Of a stretch of DNA of 59,513 bases, positions 1 to 9,399 are shown one piece after another (positions within the stretch are counted from its first letter, which is position 1; each line of letters starts with the position of its first letter). The position numbers and the translations under genes are program-made. A model generated the notes under the pieces. It saw only the letters and a list, made by a program, of their open reading frames with translations. It was not told the DNA's origin and ran no database searches. The stretch is from contig PNKL01000015.1 of the NCBI GenBank assembly GCA_013822425.1, forward strand, positions 1 through 59,513, read 5' to 3'. This DNA comes from Gemmatimonas sp. GTDB taxonomy: Bacteria; Gemmatimonadota; Gemmatimonadetes; Gemmatimonadales; Gemmatimonadaceae.

Positions 1-1
1 G

Positions 2-469
2 GGGCCGCTCAAGGGGGCGGAGTTCGAGATCCACTCCGCGCTCACCAACGTAGGCCGCGGGACGCACAACGATGTCGTGCTCCGCGACGAGAGCGTTTCC
101 GACTCGCACGCCAAGATCCAGAAACGTGAAGGCGGCTGGTATATCGTAGACCAGGAGTCCACCAACGGCACGTACGTCGGTGGCCGTCGCGTGCAGGGCG
201 AGCAGCGCGTCGAAGGGGCGCCGGACGTCCGCTTCGGCGGCATCACGATGACGTTTCGGCTGGTCGCCGTCACCAGCGACGAACGCGGCGGCACCCGTGC
301 CATCGCCGCCGTCACCGTGGACCAGGCGCGCCAACCCGCCGCCGCGAAGCCTGCCGCGGTGCCGGCCGAGAGCAAGACGAAGGGATGCGGGGCGATGATC
401 GCCTTCCTCATGGCCGCTGGCGCCGCCGGCGCGTCGCTCCTGATGATCCTCCTTTCGACGGGGCGATAG
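2..469 (+). CDS. FHA-domain protein with C-terminal membrane anchor (5' end outside window)
   Basis: The reading frame is open from the first bases, so the start lies upstream of the window. The visible part is a forkhead-associated domain, a phosphothreonine-binding fold. It shows the GRG turn, then the SDSHAKI strand and STNGTYV, which supply the usual Arg, Ser-x-x-His and Asn-Gly phosphopeptide contacts. A proline/alanine-rich linker follows. The C-terminus is one hydrophobic helix (about AMIAFLMAAGAAG onward) that would anchor it in the inner membrane. It ends 3 bases before a PP2C phosphatase gene, a classic pairing in Ser/Thr-kinase signalling. The phosphorylated partner cannot be read from the sequence. 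Confidence 0.85.
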   Translation, partial: GPLKGAEFEIHSALTNVGRGTHNDVVLRDESVSDSHAKIQKREGGWYIVDQESTNGTYVGGRRVQGEQRVEGAPDVRFGGITMTFRLVAVTSDERGGTRAIAAVTVDQARQPAAAKPAAVPAESKTKGCGAMIAFLMAAGAAGASLLMILLSTGR

Positions 470-472
470 CTC

Positions 473-1228
473 GTGCATCTCGCGGTTGCCGCTCGATCCG
501 ACGTGGGGATGGTCCGGTCGGGGAATGAGGATTCGTTTTTCGCCGAGGCCGACTCGCATCGCGGCGTGTTCATGGTCGCCGACGGCATGGGCGGCCACGC
601 CGCCGGCGAGGTGGCCAGCGAGATGGCGGTGCAGATCGTGGCACGCGCGCTGCTGCAGTTGGAGAGCGTGGTGCAGCCCGATGCCGCACAGCGCACGGCG
701 CAGTCCCTGCGCGACGCGAATCGCGCGATCTACGATCGCATGCTCGCGGAGAACGACAAGCAAGGCATGGGCACGACCGCATCCGTGCTGCTGCTCTCGG
801 AGGGCCGCTACCTGATCGGGCAGATTGGCGACTCCCGCATCTACATGCTGCGGGACGGCGCGTTGACCCAGATCACCAAGGACCACTCGTACGTGCAGGA
901 GCAGGTTGATGCCGGCCTGCTCACGCCGGAACAGGCGCGCTACCACCCGTACAGCAACGTCATCACGCGGTGCGTGGGCGCGGGCGAGTCGGTCGAGCCG
1001 GACCTGTACGCGGGTGAAGTGCGGGCGGGGGATGTCTTCCTCGTGGCGTCGGACGGACTCACGGGGATGGTGGACGACCGTCGTCTCCAGCAGCTCCTGC
1101 TGGCGCGCTCAGGGCCCGGGCGCATCGTCGATGCCCTCATTGCCGAGGCCAACGGGCGCGGCGGCCTCGACAACATCACGGCGATCGTGGTCCAGGTCGT
1201 CAGCTTCGATGCCGTCGGGCAGGGATGA
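473..1228 (+). CDS. PP2C-family Ser/Thr protein phosphatase (Stp1/PrpC type)
   Basis: This is a 251-aa, metal-dependent protein phosphatase that should remove phosphate from Ser/Thr residues placed by bacterial Hanks-type kinases. All PP2C metal motifs are visible: GNED (Asp20), VADGMGG (Asp37/Gly38), GDSR, VASDGL and the terminal GLDNIT. There is no signal peptide or membrane segment, so it is cytoplasmic, and its length fits the minimal catalytic domain. The start is a GTG 3 bases after the stop of the FHA gene, which suggests co-translation. With the FHA protein it probably forms the 'off' arm of a phospho-signalling pathway whose kinase is not in the window. Confidence 0.93.
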   Translation: MHLAVAARSDVGMVRSGNEDSFFAEADSHRGVFMVADGMGGHAAGEVASEMAVQIVARALLQLESVVQPDAAQRTAQSLRDANRAIYDRMLAENDKQGMGTTASVLLLSEGRYLIGQIGDSRIYMLRDGALTQITKDHSYVQEQVDAGLLTPEQARYHPYSNVITRCVGAGESVEPDLYAGEVRAGDVFLVASDGLTGMVDDRRLQQLLLARSGPGRIVDALIAEANGRGGLDNITAIVVQVVSFDAVGQG

Positions 1229-1241
1229 CGCTGGACCCGCG

Positions 1242-1421
1242 ATGAACGACCAGGAAGAGACCGTCGGCTCCCTGTCCCAGCTTTACCTGGGCAACATCCT
1301 GTACGCACTGGAGACGTGCGCCCTCGCGCTCGAGGAGCAGGGCAAGGGCGCGGATGCCGCGTTCTACCGGGGCATTGCCCGCAAGCTCGCCGAAGCGCAC
1401 GGGCGAGCGAAGGCCGGGTGA
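1242..1421 (+). CDS. Small conserved-looking helical protein, 59 aa, unknown function
   Basis: A short protein starting at ATG 1242, 13 bases after the PP2C stop. It begins MNDQEETVGSLSQLYL and is mostly amphipathic helix with a basic, alanine-rich tail. I recognise no domain. It is called real because it is collinear with its neighbours and its stop overlaps the next gene's GTG in a 4-base GTGA. The start could be elsewhere in the same frame, but this one leaves the PP2C intact. The context suggests an accessory to the phospho-signalling genes; that is inference. Confidence 0.55.
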   Translation: MNDQEETVGSLSQLYLGNILYALETCALALEEQGKGADAAFYRGIARKLAEAHGRAKAG

Positions 1422-2272
1422 CCGCGAGCCGTCGCGCGTACCCGGCGCCGCTGACGCTCCTCTGGGAACTCGTGACAGGCCGGCGCGCGGTGGAGCACAG
1501 CGGGCCGCTGCTCGGCACCTTCGTGAGATTGCCGGCTCCGCTGCGCGATGCCGTGCGATGGATCCTTCGTCCAAGACGCCGCTTCCTCTTCGGGCGCTTG
1601 CGTGCGCTGTCGCGTGACCGGGTCCTGAGCGGCCCCTTTGCCGGGATGCACCTGACGGGGCAGCCCGCAGCGCCGGAACTGCTGGGCACGTACGAGCGCG
1701 AACTCTTCGACGTGGTGCGGGAACTCGCGTCGCGTCCCTTCCGCACGCTGATCAATCTCGGGGCGCGCTACGGCTACTACGCCGTTGGGTTGGCTCGGCT
1801 GATGCCGGCCGTGAAGGTGACGGCCTTTGAGGGCAACGACGAGGCGCGCGCCCAGCTGGAGAGCGCCGCGGAAGCGAACGGCGTGCGGGACAGGGTGACG
1901 GTTGCGGGATACTGCGAGGTAACCGATCTCGCCGCGGCCCTTGAGACCGATGGTGGCGTGCTGGTCGTTTGCGACATCGACGGCGGCGAGGTGGCCCTGC
2001 TCGACCCGCAGCGGGTGGGCGCGCTTACCCGGGCCACGATCCTCGTGGAGTGCCACGGGCCTGCGGAGTCACCCACGGGACCGGTGATGGAGCACCGTTT
2101 CCTGCCCACGCACGACGTACGCCGCTTCGCCGTGGAAGAACGCGTGCTCTCGCACCTGGCGGCAGGCGTCGCGGAACCTTGGCGCTCACGCATGCCGCGC
2201 ACGCTGGAGGCGCTGATGCAGGAGCATCGCACGCTCCCGCAGTCGTGGTTGCTGCTGACGCCTCGCGGCTGA
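1418..2272 (+). CDS. SAM-dependent methyltransferase-like protein (FkbM-like)
   Basis: A 284-aa protein starting at GTG 1418, which overlaps the previous stop (GTGA). A basic N-terminal region of about 100 residues precedes a Rossmann-type methyltransferase core. Motif I appears as LINLGARYGYYAVGLA and is followed by an acidic strand end (VTAFEGNDEA) that would bind the ribose hydroxyls of S-adenosylmethionine. A later VCDIDGGE resembles the FkbM motif. The first glycine-rich loop is less canonical than GxGxG, so catalytic activity is likely but not certain. The substrate is unknown. Confidence 0.7.
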   Translation: MTASRRAYPAPLTLLWELVTGRRAVEHSGPLLGTFVRLPAPLRDAVRWILRPRRRFLFGRLRALSRDRVLSGPFAGMHLTGQPAAPELLGTYERELFDVVRELASRPFRTLINLGARYGYYAVGLARLMPAVKVTAFEGNDEARAQLESAAEANGVRDRVTVAGYCEVTDLAAALETDGGVLVVCDIDGGEVALLDPQRVGALTRATILVECHGPAESPTGPVMEHRFLPTHDVRRFAVEERVLSHLAAGVAEPWRSRMPRTLEALMQEHRTLPQSWLLLTPRG

Positions 2273-2275
2273 GTC

Positions 2276-2306
2276 GCGCCGGTCCCGGATCCGGGGCCGG
2301 TGGCGC
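2276..2306. terminator. Imperfect hairpin between convergent genes
   Basis: GCGCC at 2276-2280 pairs with GGCGC at 2302-2306. The inner GGTCCCG (2281-2287) pairs with CGGGGCC (about 2292-2298), with a short bulge and one G-T pair. It sits exactly between the ends of two convergent genes, so it could stop transcription from both sides. There is no clear T-run. Confidence 0.45.
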
Positions 2307-3527
2307 CTACGCCCCGAGCATCCGAAGCACCTCTTCCTTGCCGATGCTCACGCGCCGCACGGTGAAGACGCGCAGCCACCGCGCCGAGCGATACAGCTGG
2401 TCGGCAAGCACCGGCAGGTTGATGGCGCCGGCCATCCCTTCGCTGGTGAGCCGTTCGACGCGGCCGTCGCGGGTGAGGACGGGGATGTCGAGGCCGAGCA
2501 TCTGTTCCTTCTGCGGGTAGTCGATCAGCACGTCGCCCGGGGCGAGCCCGAGCAAGGCGGCGAGGGCGTCTTCCGCGCGGCGTGCGCGCTCGCGGTCCTC
2601 GGCGATCCACTCGAGGTCAATGCCGTCGAGTTCGGCGGCGGGGCATTCCATGGCGCGCTTGTAGAGGCGGCGCGAGAGGATCGCGTCGAGCAGCGCGCCG
2701 GGCGTGCGCGCGCGAAGGGCGTGCAGGAGCCCCTCGTCCGTGTGCGCCACGAGTTCGCTGGACTGCAGCGCACCGGCGCGCAGCGCGTCGTCCACCAGCC
2801 GCTTGTACATCGCGGTCGGGCTGCGCACGGCGTGGTGCCAGTACACGTTGCGGTACATCTGGTACTTGGCGAAGAGCAGCGACTCGAGCGCGCTCAGCGC
2901 CTTCTCCAGCACGCCGACCGCGGCGTGTCCGAGGTGCGGGTCTTCCACGATGACCAGCGCGTGGAGCAGGCGATCCACGTCGATCTCGCCGTACGGCACG
3001 CCGCACATCAGCGCGTCGCGCTTCAGATAGTCCGTCTTGTCGAGGTCCAGCGACCCGCTGATGAGCCCCTGCAGCGGCGAGTCGCTTTCGCCGCGCATCA
3101 GGGCGAAGACGCGCTCTGGCGCATCGGCGGCGATCTCGCTGCGCAGGATGGCGGCCACCTCGCCGCCGGTGATCATCGGCTCGGCCACCGCCTCGTGGTG
3201 CATGGCCCCGATTTCCTCGAGCGCGTGCGAGAATGGATAGTGCCCGACGTCGTGCAGCAGCGCGGCGGCCGCCACGACCGCTGCTTCGTCGGGCGCCATG
3301 CGGTCGAGCACCCCAGCCTCCTGGAACCGCCGCAGCGTGCGGTTGGCGAGGTGGAAGGCCCCCAGGGCATGCTCGAACCGTGAGTGCGTCGCTCCTGGAT
3401 AGACGAGATGCGCCAGTCCGAGCTGCCGCACGTAGCGGAGTCGCTGGACGACCGGCGTGTCGGCGAGCCGCAAGAAAGGCCCGTCGATGCGGATGTTGTT
3501 CCAGAGGGGGTCGCGGATGAAGGGCAC
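2307..3527 (-). CDS. HD-domain phosphohydrolase (COG1078 dNTPase-like)
   Basis: This 406-aa protein belongs to the HD superfamily of metal-dependent phosphohydrolases, in the subgroup related to deoxynucleoside triphosphate triphosphohydrolases. The metal ligands are seen as H53 in HSRFEHALG, the H92-D93 pair in LLHDVGHYPFSH, and an Asp near 161 in GSLDLDKTDYLKRD. Length and motif order match COG1078 proteins such as YdhJ/YwfO. The start codon is GTG at 3527. It stands alone and faces the methyltransferase gene. Nucleotide substrate and regulation cannot be read from sequence. Confidence 0.85.
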   Translation of the reverse strand: MPFIRDPLWNNIRIDGPFLRLADTPVVQRLRYVRQLGLAHLVYPGATHSRFEHALGAFHLANRTLRRFQEAGVLDRMAPDEAAVVAAAALLHDVGHYPFSHALEEIGAMHHEAVAEPMITGGEVAAILRSEIAADAPERVFALMRGESDSPLQGLISGSLDLDKTDYLKRDALMCGVPYGEIDVDRLLHALVIVEDPHLGHAAVGVLEKALSALESLLFAKYQMYRNVYWHHAVRSPTAMYKRLVDDALRAGALQSSELVAHTDEGLLHALRARTPGALLDAILSRRLYKRAMECPAAELDGIDLEWIAEDRERARRAEDALAALLGLAPGDVLIDYPQKEQMLGLDIPVLTRDGRVERLTSEGMAGAINLPVLADQLYRSARWLRVFTVRRVSIGKEEVLRMLGA

Positions 3528-3683
3528 GATGGGGCAGACGGGAGACGGGGGACGACGAATCTAAAGCTGGCCATGCGGGCGTGGTGGGGCCAGCATCGGA
3601 ACCCGGCACGGCGTGTCTGATCGTTGCGCACTGCGGCCGGGTGGTTACAGTATTCTGGACCATTCGACCTGCGTTCGGTTTCC

Positions 3684-4253
3684 GTGCCCTTCTCTCGACG
3701 CCTCGCCTCCCGACTATCCGCTCTCGCCGTCCTGGGCGTGGCGCTGTCCGCGTGCGCGCGAGGGCGTGTCGAGGTGACGCCGACGCCGGCACGCAGTGGC
3801 GGCGATGAAGCCACGGCCCGCGGTGAGAGCGCGACGGGCTCGACGCGCTCATGCGCGGGGTGCGCCGTGGGGGTCGAGGACGAGGTCATCCGCGCGGTTG
3901 CCGTGCGCGTGGCCGACCTCAAGGCGCGCGGCGGCGCGTGCCAGGCCTACGGCGTCGTGCTGGAGGGGTCGTTGGCCAACCAGCGCATCCTCGTGCGTCC
4001 CTTCATGTGGCGCGTCGACGGCCGCCTGGCCTCGGCACAGGCGCTGTCCACGGGCGAGATCGACGTGGCGCGCCACGTCGATCCGCTCAATATCGGCCGG
4101 CGCTCCCTCGACGAGGTGGTGCACAGTGTGGAGCATGAGGCGGTGCACATCGCGTTTGCGATTCCGTCAGGGGCGGAGTGGCACGAGGTGCTGGTGAACG
4201 AGCGGGTCGAGGGCTGCCGCTCGAGAAGCGCGGTCGCGGCGGCGACACCGTAG
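3684..4253 (+). CDS. Putative lipoprotein with HEAVH zinc-protease-like motif
   Basis: Starting at GTG 3684 gives a 189-aa protein with a proper lipoprotein signal: basic n-region, hydrophobic helix and lipobox LSAC with Cys24 as the lipid attachment site. The same frame is open further upstream, but only this start puts the signal at the N-terminus. Near the C-terminus, H151-E-A-V-H155 fits the HExxH zincin signature, followed by IAFAIPSGAEWHEVLVNE, where a Glu could be the third ligand. Two CxxC-like cysteines (SCAGC) lie near residue 57. I do not recognise the family. A membrane-anchored metallopeptidase is inference from one motif. Confidence 0.6.
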   Translation: MPFSRRLASRLSALAVLGVALSACARGRVEVTPTPARSGGDEATARGESATGSTRSCAGCAVGVEDEVIRAVAVRVADLKARGGACQAYGVVLEGSLANQRILVRPFMWRVDGRLASAQALSTGEIDVARHVDPLNIGRRSLDEVVHSVEHEAVHIAFAIPSGAEWHEVLVNERVEGCRSRSAVAAATP

Positions 4254-4283
4254 CGCCGCCCGCGTTGCGGGCGGCGCTACGGT
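4247..4283. terminator. Perfect 17-bp hairpin, bidirectional terminator
   Basis: Bases 4247-4263 are exactly complementary to 4267-4283, with a GTT loop at 4264-4266. The stem overlaps the last codons of both convergent genes (stops at 4253 and 4277), a compact way to end both transcripts. No T-run follows, so termination would rely on the stem or on Rho. Confidence 0.75.
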
Positions 4284-5890
4284 CCCGCCGCCGCAATCGC
4301 GGTCTCGACGTTTCCGAACTTCTCGAAATTCTTGCGGAACATCTCCGCCAGCTTCTTCGCCTGCGCATCATACGCCGCGGGGTCGTCCCACGTCTTGCGC
4401 GGGGTGAGGAGCCTGCTGGGAATGCCGTGAATGTCGGTGGGGACATGCAGGCCGAAAATCGGATCCTCGTTCGTCGGCAGCTCGTGCAGGTGGCCGCTGA
4501 GCGCCGCGTGCACCATGTGGCGCGTGAGCGACAGCTGCATGCGCTTGCCGACGCCGTACGGGCCGCCGCTCCACCCGGTGTTCACCAGCCAGACGACCGC
4601 GTGGTGATCATCCAGGAGCTTGCCGAGCATCTCCGCGTACTTGGTGGGATGCCAGACGAGGAAGACGGCGCCGAAGCAGGCGGAGAACGTGGCCTGCGGC
4701 TCGGTCACGCCGCGCTCGGTGCCGGCGACCTTGGCCGTGTACCCCGAGAGGAAGTAGTACATCGCCTGTTCGCGGGTGAGCTTCGCGATGGGCGGCAGCA
4801 CGCCGAACGCGTCGGCCGTGAGGAAGATGACGTTCCTGGGATGGCCGCCACGTCCGCTCGGCACGTGGTTGCGGATGTAGTGCAGCGGATACGACGCGCG
4901 CGTGTTTTCCGTGATGGACTGATTCTCGAACTCCACCTTCCGGCGGTTCGGTTCGAGGACGACGTTCTCGAGGATCGTGCCGAACATCTGCGTCGTCTGG
5001 TAGATGTCGGGCTCCCCTTCCGCGGAGAGGTTGATGACCTTCGCGTAGCAGCCGCCCTCGAAGTTGAACGTGCCGTCGGGGCTCCAGCCGTGTTCGTCGT
5101 CGCCAATCAGCTCGCGCTCGGGGTCGGCGGAGAGCGTCGTCTTGCCGGTGCCGGAGAGGCCGAAGAAGAGCGCCGTGTCGCCGGCCGCGCCGATGTTGGC
5201 GGAGCAGTGCATGGAGAGCACGCCCGCCTTCGGCAGCAGGTAGTTCATCACCGTGAACATCGCCTTCTTGAGCTCGCCGGCGTAACGCGTGCCGCCGATG
5301 ACGATCGTCCGCGCGGCGAGATTGAGCACGATGAACGTGCCGGTGCGTGTGCCGTGCCGCGCCGGGTCCGCCTGGAACTCGGGGGCATGATAGACGGTGA
5401 AGTTCGGCACGAAGCCGGGCAGCTCCGTCTGCTCCGGGCGGATGAACATGTTGCGCACGAAGGCCGCGTGCCACGCGTTGGGCAGCAGGTAGCGCACGCT
5501 GAGCCGGTAGGCCGGATCGGCGCCGCAATACAGGTCCTCCACAAAGAGCTCAGGCAGGCCGTTGAGGTACTGCTTCACGTCGGCGAGCAGCGTTGCGAAG
5601 TGTTCGGGCGAGATGGGTTGGTTGACCTTGCCCCAGTCAATGTCCTTCTCCGATCCTGGCTCCTTGACCACGAACTTGTCGTTCGGCGACCGGCCGGTGT
5701 GCGGGGTGGTGATCGCGACGAACGGCCCCATGTCGGCGAGCTGTCCTTCGCCACGGCGTGCGGCGGCCTCGATGAGTTCCGGCGTCACGAGGTTCCAGTG
5801 AACCTTGCCCGTCGGCTTGAGGTCCTGGCCGGTGAGTCCGTCGGGGCTTGAGCGTGGGAGGGCAGGGGCGATCGGGTTGGCGTCGGACAT
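4277..5890 (-). CDS. pckA: ATP-dependent phosphoenolpyruvate carboxykinase
   Basis: Converts oxaloacetate and ATP to phosphoenolpyruvate, CO2 and ADP, the first committed step of gluconeogenesis, in the cytoplasm. The 537-aa length matches the ATP-type family. Visible motifs are RSPNDKF (67-73), a substrate-binding arginine segment; the P-loop GLSGTGKT ending near residue 251; and the kinase-2 motif DDEHGWSPDG beginning at D264, which binds metal. An AGGAG ribosome site lies a few bases before ATG 5890. It lies 57 bases downstream of maeB on the same strand. Together the two link C4 acids to PEP and pyruvate. Confidence 0.97.
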   Translation of the reverse strand: MSDANPIAPALPRSSPDGLTGQDLKPTGKVHWNLVTPELIEAAARRGEGQLADMGPFVAITTPHTGRSPNDKFVVKEPGSEKDIDWGKVNQPISPEHFATLLADVKQYLNGLPELFVEDLYCGADPAYRLSVRYLLPNAWHAAFVRNMFIRPEQTELPGFVPNFTVYHAPEFQADPARHGTRTGTFIVLNLAARTIVIGGTRYAGELKKAMFTVMNYLLPKAGVLSMHCSANIGAAGDTALFFGLSGTGKTTLSADPERELIGDDEHGWSPDGTFNFEGGCYAKVINLSAEGEPDIYQTTQMFGTILENVVLEPNRRKVEFENQSITENTRASYPLHYIRNHVPSGRGGHPRNVIFLTADAFGVLPPIAKLTREQAMYYFLSGYTAKVAGTERGVTEPQATFSACFGAVFLVWHPTKYAEMLGKLLDDHHAVVWLVNTGWSGGPYGVGKRMQLSLTRHMVHAALSGHLHELPTNEDPIFGLHVPTDIHGIPSRLLTPRKTWDDPAAYDAQAKKLAEMFRKNFEKFGNVETAIAAAGP

Positions 5891-5947
5891 GTGAGCTCCT
5901 GATGTTTCACACGAGCGAACCCCGATGCCGGGCCCGCTCGCAAATCG

Positions 5948-8194
5948 TTAGCGGTTGCGGTCCTGCGAATCGATGACGGCCACCGCGGCCATGTTCACGA
6001 TGTCCTGCACGTCGGCGCCCTGTTCGAGCACGTGCACCGGGTGTTTCATGCCCACCAGAATGGGGCCGATGGCCGTGGCTCCGCCCAGGCTCTTCACGAG
6101 CTTGTACGCAATGTTGCCGGCGCTGAGCATCGGGAAGATCAGCACGTTCGCCGCCTGCTTGAGCCGGCTGAATGGGTAGCGCATGGCGAGGACGTTCTCG
6201 TCGAAGGCGGTATCGGCGTGCATCTCGCCGTCCACGATGAGGTCCGGCTCGCGCTCGCGCAGGAGCCGCACGGCCTCGGCGACCTTGGCCGCCTCGGGGT
6301 GCTTCACCGACCCGAAATTCGAGAACGACAGCATGGCGATGCGCGGCTCGATGCCGAACGTGCGGACGAGGCGCGCCGCCGACTGCGCGATCCTGGCAAG
6401 CTGGTCGGCATCGGGGTCGATGTTGACCGTCGTGTCGCCGAAGAAGATGGCACGGTTGTTGATCACCATCATGTACAGGCCGGCGACCAGCCCGGTTGCG
6501 TCGGCGCCCACGACTTCGAGCGCGGGGCGGATGGTCTCGGGGTAGTGCTTGTTGAGGCCCGCCACGACGGCGTCGGCGTCGCCACTGTTGACCATCTGGC
6601 TCGCGAAGTAGATGCCGCGTCCCATGCGCGAGTAGGCTTCGTCGCGCGACAGACCGCGGCGCTGCCGCCCATTCCACAGTTCCTCGGCGTAGCGCTCCCG
6701 GTCGGGCGACAGGTTGGGATCGATGATCGAGCAGCCGTTGAGCGCGATGCCCAACTCGTCGAAGCGCTGCTTCATCCGCTCGGCGCGACCGAGCAGGATG
6801 GGTTTGGCGATTCCCTCTTCCTGCAGGATGTGCGCCGCCCGGATGACCTTCGGATCTTCGCCCTCGGGGAAGACGACGCGCCTCGGGTCGCGATGCGCCC
6901 GCATATGGATGCCGCGCATCACGCTGCGCGACTGTCCCAGGCGTCCCTCGAGCTGTTCGCGGTAGGCATCCATCGCGATGGAACTCTTGGCGACGCCGCT
7001 GGCGATCGCGGCCTGCGCCACGGCCGGCGCCACCCAGAGGAGCACCCGCGGGTCGAACGGGAACGGGATGAGGTAGTCGGGACCGAACTGCACGCTGGAC
7101 AGGCCGTAGAGGGCCGCGACCGAGTTCGGTACCGGTTCACGCGCCAGCGCGGCAAGCGCGCGCGTGGCCGCCATCTTCATCTCCTCGTTGATCGTCGTGG
7201 CGCGCACGTCGAGCGCGCCACGGAAGATGAACGGGAAGCAGAGGACGTTGTTGATCTGGTTCGGGTAGTCGCTGCGCCCCGTGGCGCAGATCGCCTCCGG
7301 GCGCGCCGCCTTGGCCTCGTCCGGGAGAATCTCGGGCGTCGGGTTGGCCAGCGCGAAGACAATGGGGCTGGCGCCCATGGACTTCACCATGTCCTGCGTG
7401 CACGCGCCGGCCGCCGAGAGTCCCACGAAAACGTCCGCGCCGACGAGCGCGTCGGCGAGCGTACGGTTCCTGGTTTCGTGCGCGAACATGGCCTTGTGCG
7501 GCTCCATGTCCTTGTCGCGCCCGGCATAGATGACACCCTTGCGGTCGCACAGCGTGATGTTTCCGCGGTCCACCCCGAGGCGGACGTAGTGCTCGGCCAC
7601 CGAGATGGCCGAGGCGCCGGCGCCGCTGAAGACGACCTTCACGTCGCCGAGCTGCTTGCCCACGATCTCCACGGCGTTGATCAGCGCGGCGCCCGAGATG
7701 ATGGCGGTCCCGTGCTGGTCGTCGTGGAAAACGGGGATGTTCATGGTCGCCTTGAGCTTCTCCTCGATGTAGAAGCACTCGGGCGCCTTGATGTCCTCGA
7801 GGTTGATGCCGCCGAGCGTGGGCTCCACCAGCTGGCAGAAGCGGATGATCTCCTCCGGGTCCTCCGAGGCGATCTCGAGGTCGAACACGTCAATGTCGGC
7901 GAACTGCTTGAAGAGGTTGCCCTTCCCCTCCATCACCGGCTTGCCGGCCAGCGCCCCGATATTGCCGAGGCCAAGCACGGCGGTACCGTTGCTGATGACG
8001 GCCACGAGGTTGCCGCGGGCCGTGTACTTGTAGGAGTCCTCGGGGTTCTGCTCGATCTCGAGGCAGGGCTCGGCGACACCAGGCGAATAGGCGAGTGCCA
8101 GGTCGCGCTGGTTGGCGAGCGGCTTGGTGGCAACAACAGCGATCTTCCCGGGGCGGCCACGGGAGTGATAGTCGAGGGCGTCTTGGCGTTTCAT
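5948..8194 (-). CDS. maeB: NADP-dependent malic enzyme with phosphotransacetylase-like C-terminal domain
   Basis: Oxidatively decarboxylates malate to pyruvate, making NADPH. The 748-aa length fits the MaeB type. The N-terminal malic enzyme half (about 1-420) shows H157-DDQHGTA with metal/substrate residues and the nucleotide loop FSGAGASA (191-196). The C-terminal half resembles phosphate acetyltransferase; in characterised MaeB it is regulatory and senses acetyl-CoA rather than catalysing transfer. No good Shine-Dalgarno precedes ATG 8194. An A/T-rich TTATCTTATTAG stretch lies directly upstream and might be a -10 region close to the start codon. Confidence 0.95.
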   Translation of the reverse strand: MKRQDALDYHSRGRPGKIAVVATKPLANQRDLALAYSPGVAEPCLEIEQNPEDSYKYTARGNLVAVISNGTAVLGLGNIGALAGKPVMEGKGNLFKQFADIDVFDLEIASEDPEEIIRFCQLVEPTLGGINLEDIKAPECFYIEEKLKATMNIPVFHDDQHGTAIISGAALINAVEIVGKQLGDVKVVFSGAGASAISVAEHYVRLGVDRGNITLCDRKGVIYAGRDKDMEPHKAMFAHETRNRTLADALVGADVFVGLSAAGACTQDMVKSMGASPIVFALANPTPEILPDEAKAARPEAICATGRSDYPNQINNVLCFPFIFRGALDVRATTINEEMKMAATRALAALAREPVPNSVAALYGLSSVQFGPDYLIPFPFDPRVLLWVAPAVAQAAIASGVAKSSIAMDAYREQLEGRLGQSRSVMRGIHMRAHRDPRRVVFPEGEDPKVIRAAHILQEEGIAKPILLGRAERMKQRFDELGIALNGCSIIDPNLSPDRERYAEELWNGRQRRGLSRDEAYSRMGRGIYFASQMVNSGDADAVVAGLNKHYPETIRPALEVVGADATGLVAGLYMMVINNRAIFFGDTTVNIDPDADQLARIAQSAARLVRTFGIEPRIAMLSFSNFGSVKHPEAAKVAEAVRLLREREPDLIVDGEMHADTAFDENVLAMRYPFSRLKQAANVLIFPMLSAGNIAYKLVKSLGGATAIGPILVGMKHPVHVLEQGADVQDIVNMAAVAVIDSQDRNR

Positions 8195-8266
8195 GGGAAT
8201 CTAATAAGATAACCGGACCGCCTTGGCGACCGTCAGGGTTGTGGCGAAAAAGCGACCGAAATCCCC

Positions 8267-8935
8267 CTACAGACGGAGGTCAATCGCCTGCCGCACGAGC
8301 CACCGTAGCGTGCTGATGTCGCGGCTGCTCGGCACTGCCACCGACGGCTGTGCGAACATCACGTCGAGCGCGTTGGGGCTATGGCCGCCGATGCCGACGG
8401 CGTGACCGAGTTCATGGGTCACAAGCGCGCGCAGCGTGTTGGTCGCGTTCGTGGCATCCGGATTGATGGCGATGTCCACCTTCACCCGTCCCGTGCCGGG
8501 GCCACCCACGAGCGGGAGCGTGAGTGCGCTGTCACGGGCGGGGCAGAAGAAGGTGACGCCGCCGGCAAAGGTGGGTGGCTCCGCACACCCGGCGAGCTCC
8601 ACGAGCCGCGGTGCGGCACTGACGTGCACGATGACATCGGCATCGGCGGCCGTGGCGGCGGTGCGAAACGCGAACTGGCTGCCGCCGAGCGCGGCCTTCC
8701 AGGCGGCCATGCCGGCGGCCGTGGTGCCGGCGAGGTCCACGCCGGCGCTGACGGCGGTGGGGTCGACGTAGACGGCAATGGTCGTGCCCGTTGGCCACCG
8801 GTAGATGAGGCCGCCCGACAGCTGCGTCGGGTCATAGGCGGGCGGGTCTAGCTTTGGCCCGGCGGCTTCGGTGCATCCGCTGAGGATCACCAGCGTGGCG
8901 ACGAGAGCCGGAGCGAGAGCGACGTGGCGGCGCAT
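8267..8935 (-). CDS. Metzincin-type metalloprotease lipoprotein
   Basis: A 222-aa protein starting at ATG 8935 (a GTG two codons earlier is possible). The signal peptide ends in a lipobox with Cys21, so it should be a lipid-anchored envelope or secreted protein. Residues H174-E-L-G-H178-x6-H185 fit HExxHxxGxxH, the three-histidine zinc site of metzincins such as matrixins. A downstream DVMFAQ supplies a plausible Met-turn. The short catalytic domain without propeptide is typical of the many small matrixin-like lipoproteins in environmental bacteria. Substrate is unknown. It lies downstream-facing from a divergent CxxC/TonB gene pair. Confidence 0.82.
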   Translation of the reverse strand: MRRHVALAPALVATLVILSGCTEAAGPKLDPPAYDPTQLSGGLIYRWPTGTTIAVYVDPTAVSAGVDLAGTTAAGMAAWKAALGGSQFAFRTAATAADADVIVHVSAAPRLVELAGCAEPPTFAGGVTFFCPARDSALTLPLVGGPGTGRVKVDIAINPDATNATNTLRALVTHELGHAVGIGGHSPNALDVMFAQPSVAVPSSRDISTLRWLVRQAIDLRL

Positions 8936-9048
8936 GACCACGGGAAACTATGCTGGCCGTCGGTGCGTGCAACTTTTCGTGTCACTCACGGGTTCCATTG
9001 CAATGACCCTACCGCACCACCCCCGGCTCTGGTAGGCTTCCCGTTAGC

Positions 9049-9399
9049 ATGCGTATCCACTCCCCCGCCCACCGCATCGTTCTCGGTCTGCTCGCGGTGC
9101 TGCACCTGTCAGTGCCCACCGTGGCGGCCGTCGCCCATGCGCGGCTGTCGCAGGCCAGCGCCGTCGACGGGGAGCAGGTCCACGTCGAGAATCTAGGCCG
9201 CCGCCACGCGGTGCCCACGCATCCGGAATCCTGCGTGCTCTGCCAGTTGCTTGGCCGGGGGATGCTGGCGGAAGTCGAACTGATGGCGCGGGCGGAGAGC
9301 GCTGTGCGCCCTGCTCCGCCACCACGCGGCGGACCAGACGTTCACTCTCGCACCGCGACCGCACGGCCCAGCAGCCGAGCACCTCCGGCACGCGCGTGA
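9049..9399 (+). CDS. Small secreted CxxC protein preceding a TonB receptor (DUF2946-like, tentative)
   Basis: A 116-aa protein with an N-terminal signal peptide (hydrophobic stretch about residues 10-27, ending near AHA) and a HPESCVLCQL motif that could bind a metal or form a disulfide. Small CxxC proteins of this layout are often found just before TonB-dependent receptors for copper or zinc. The C-terminal third is low-complexity and basic, so the true end of the fold is unclear. The receptor gene begins 105 bases downstream on the same strand. Metal handling is inferred from context. Confidence 0.55.
   Translation: MRIHSPAHRIVLGLLAVLHLSVPTVAAVAHARLSQASAVDGEQVHVENLGRRHAVPTHPESCVLCQLLGRGMLAEVELMARAESAVRPAPPPRGGPDVHSRTATARPSSRAPPARA

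Noticed and set aside
4178-8212. Long plus-strand frames opposite pckA and maeB
   Set aside because: Antisense shadows caused by high third-position G+C; the minus-strand proteins carry all family motifs.
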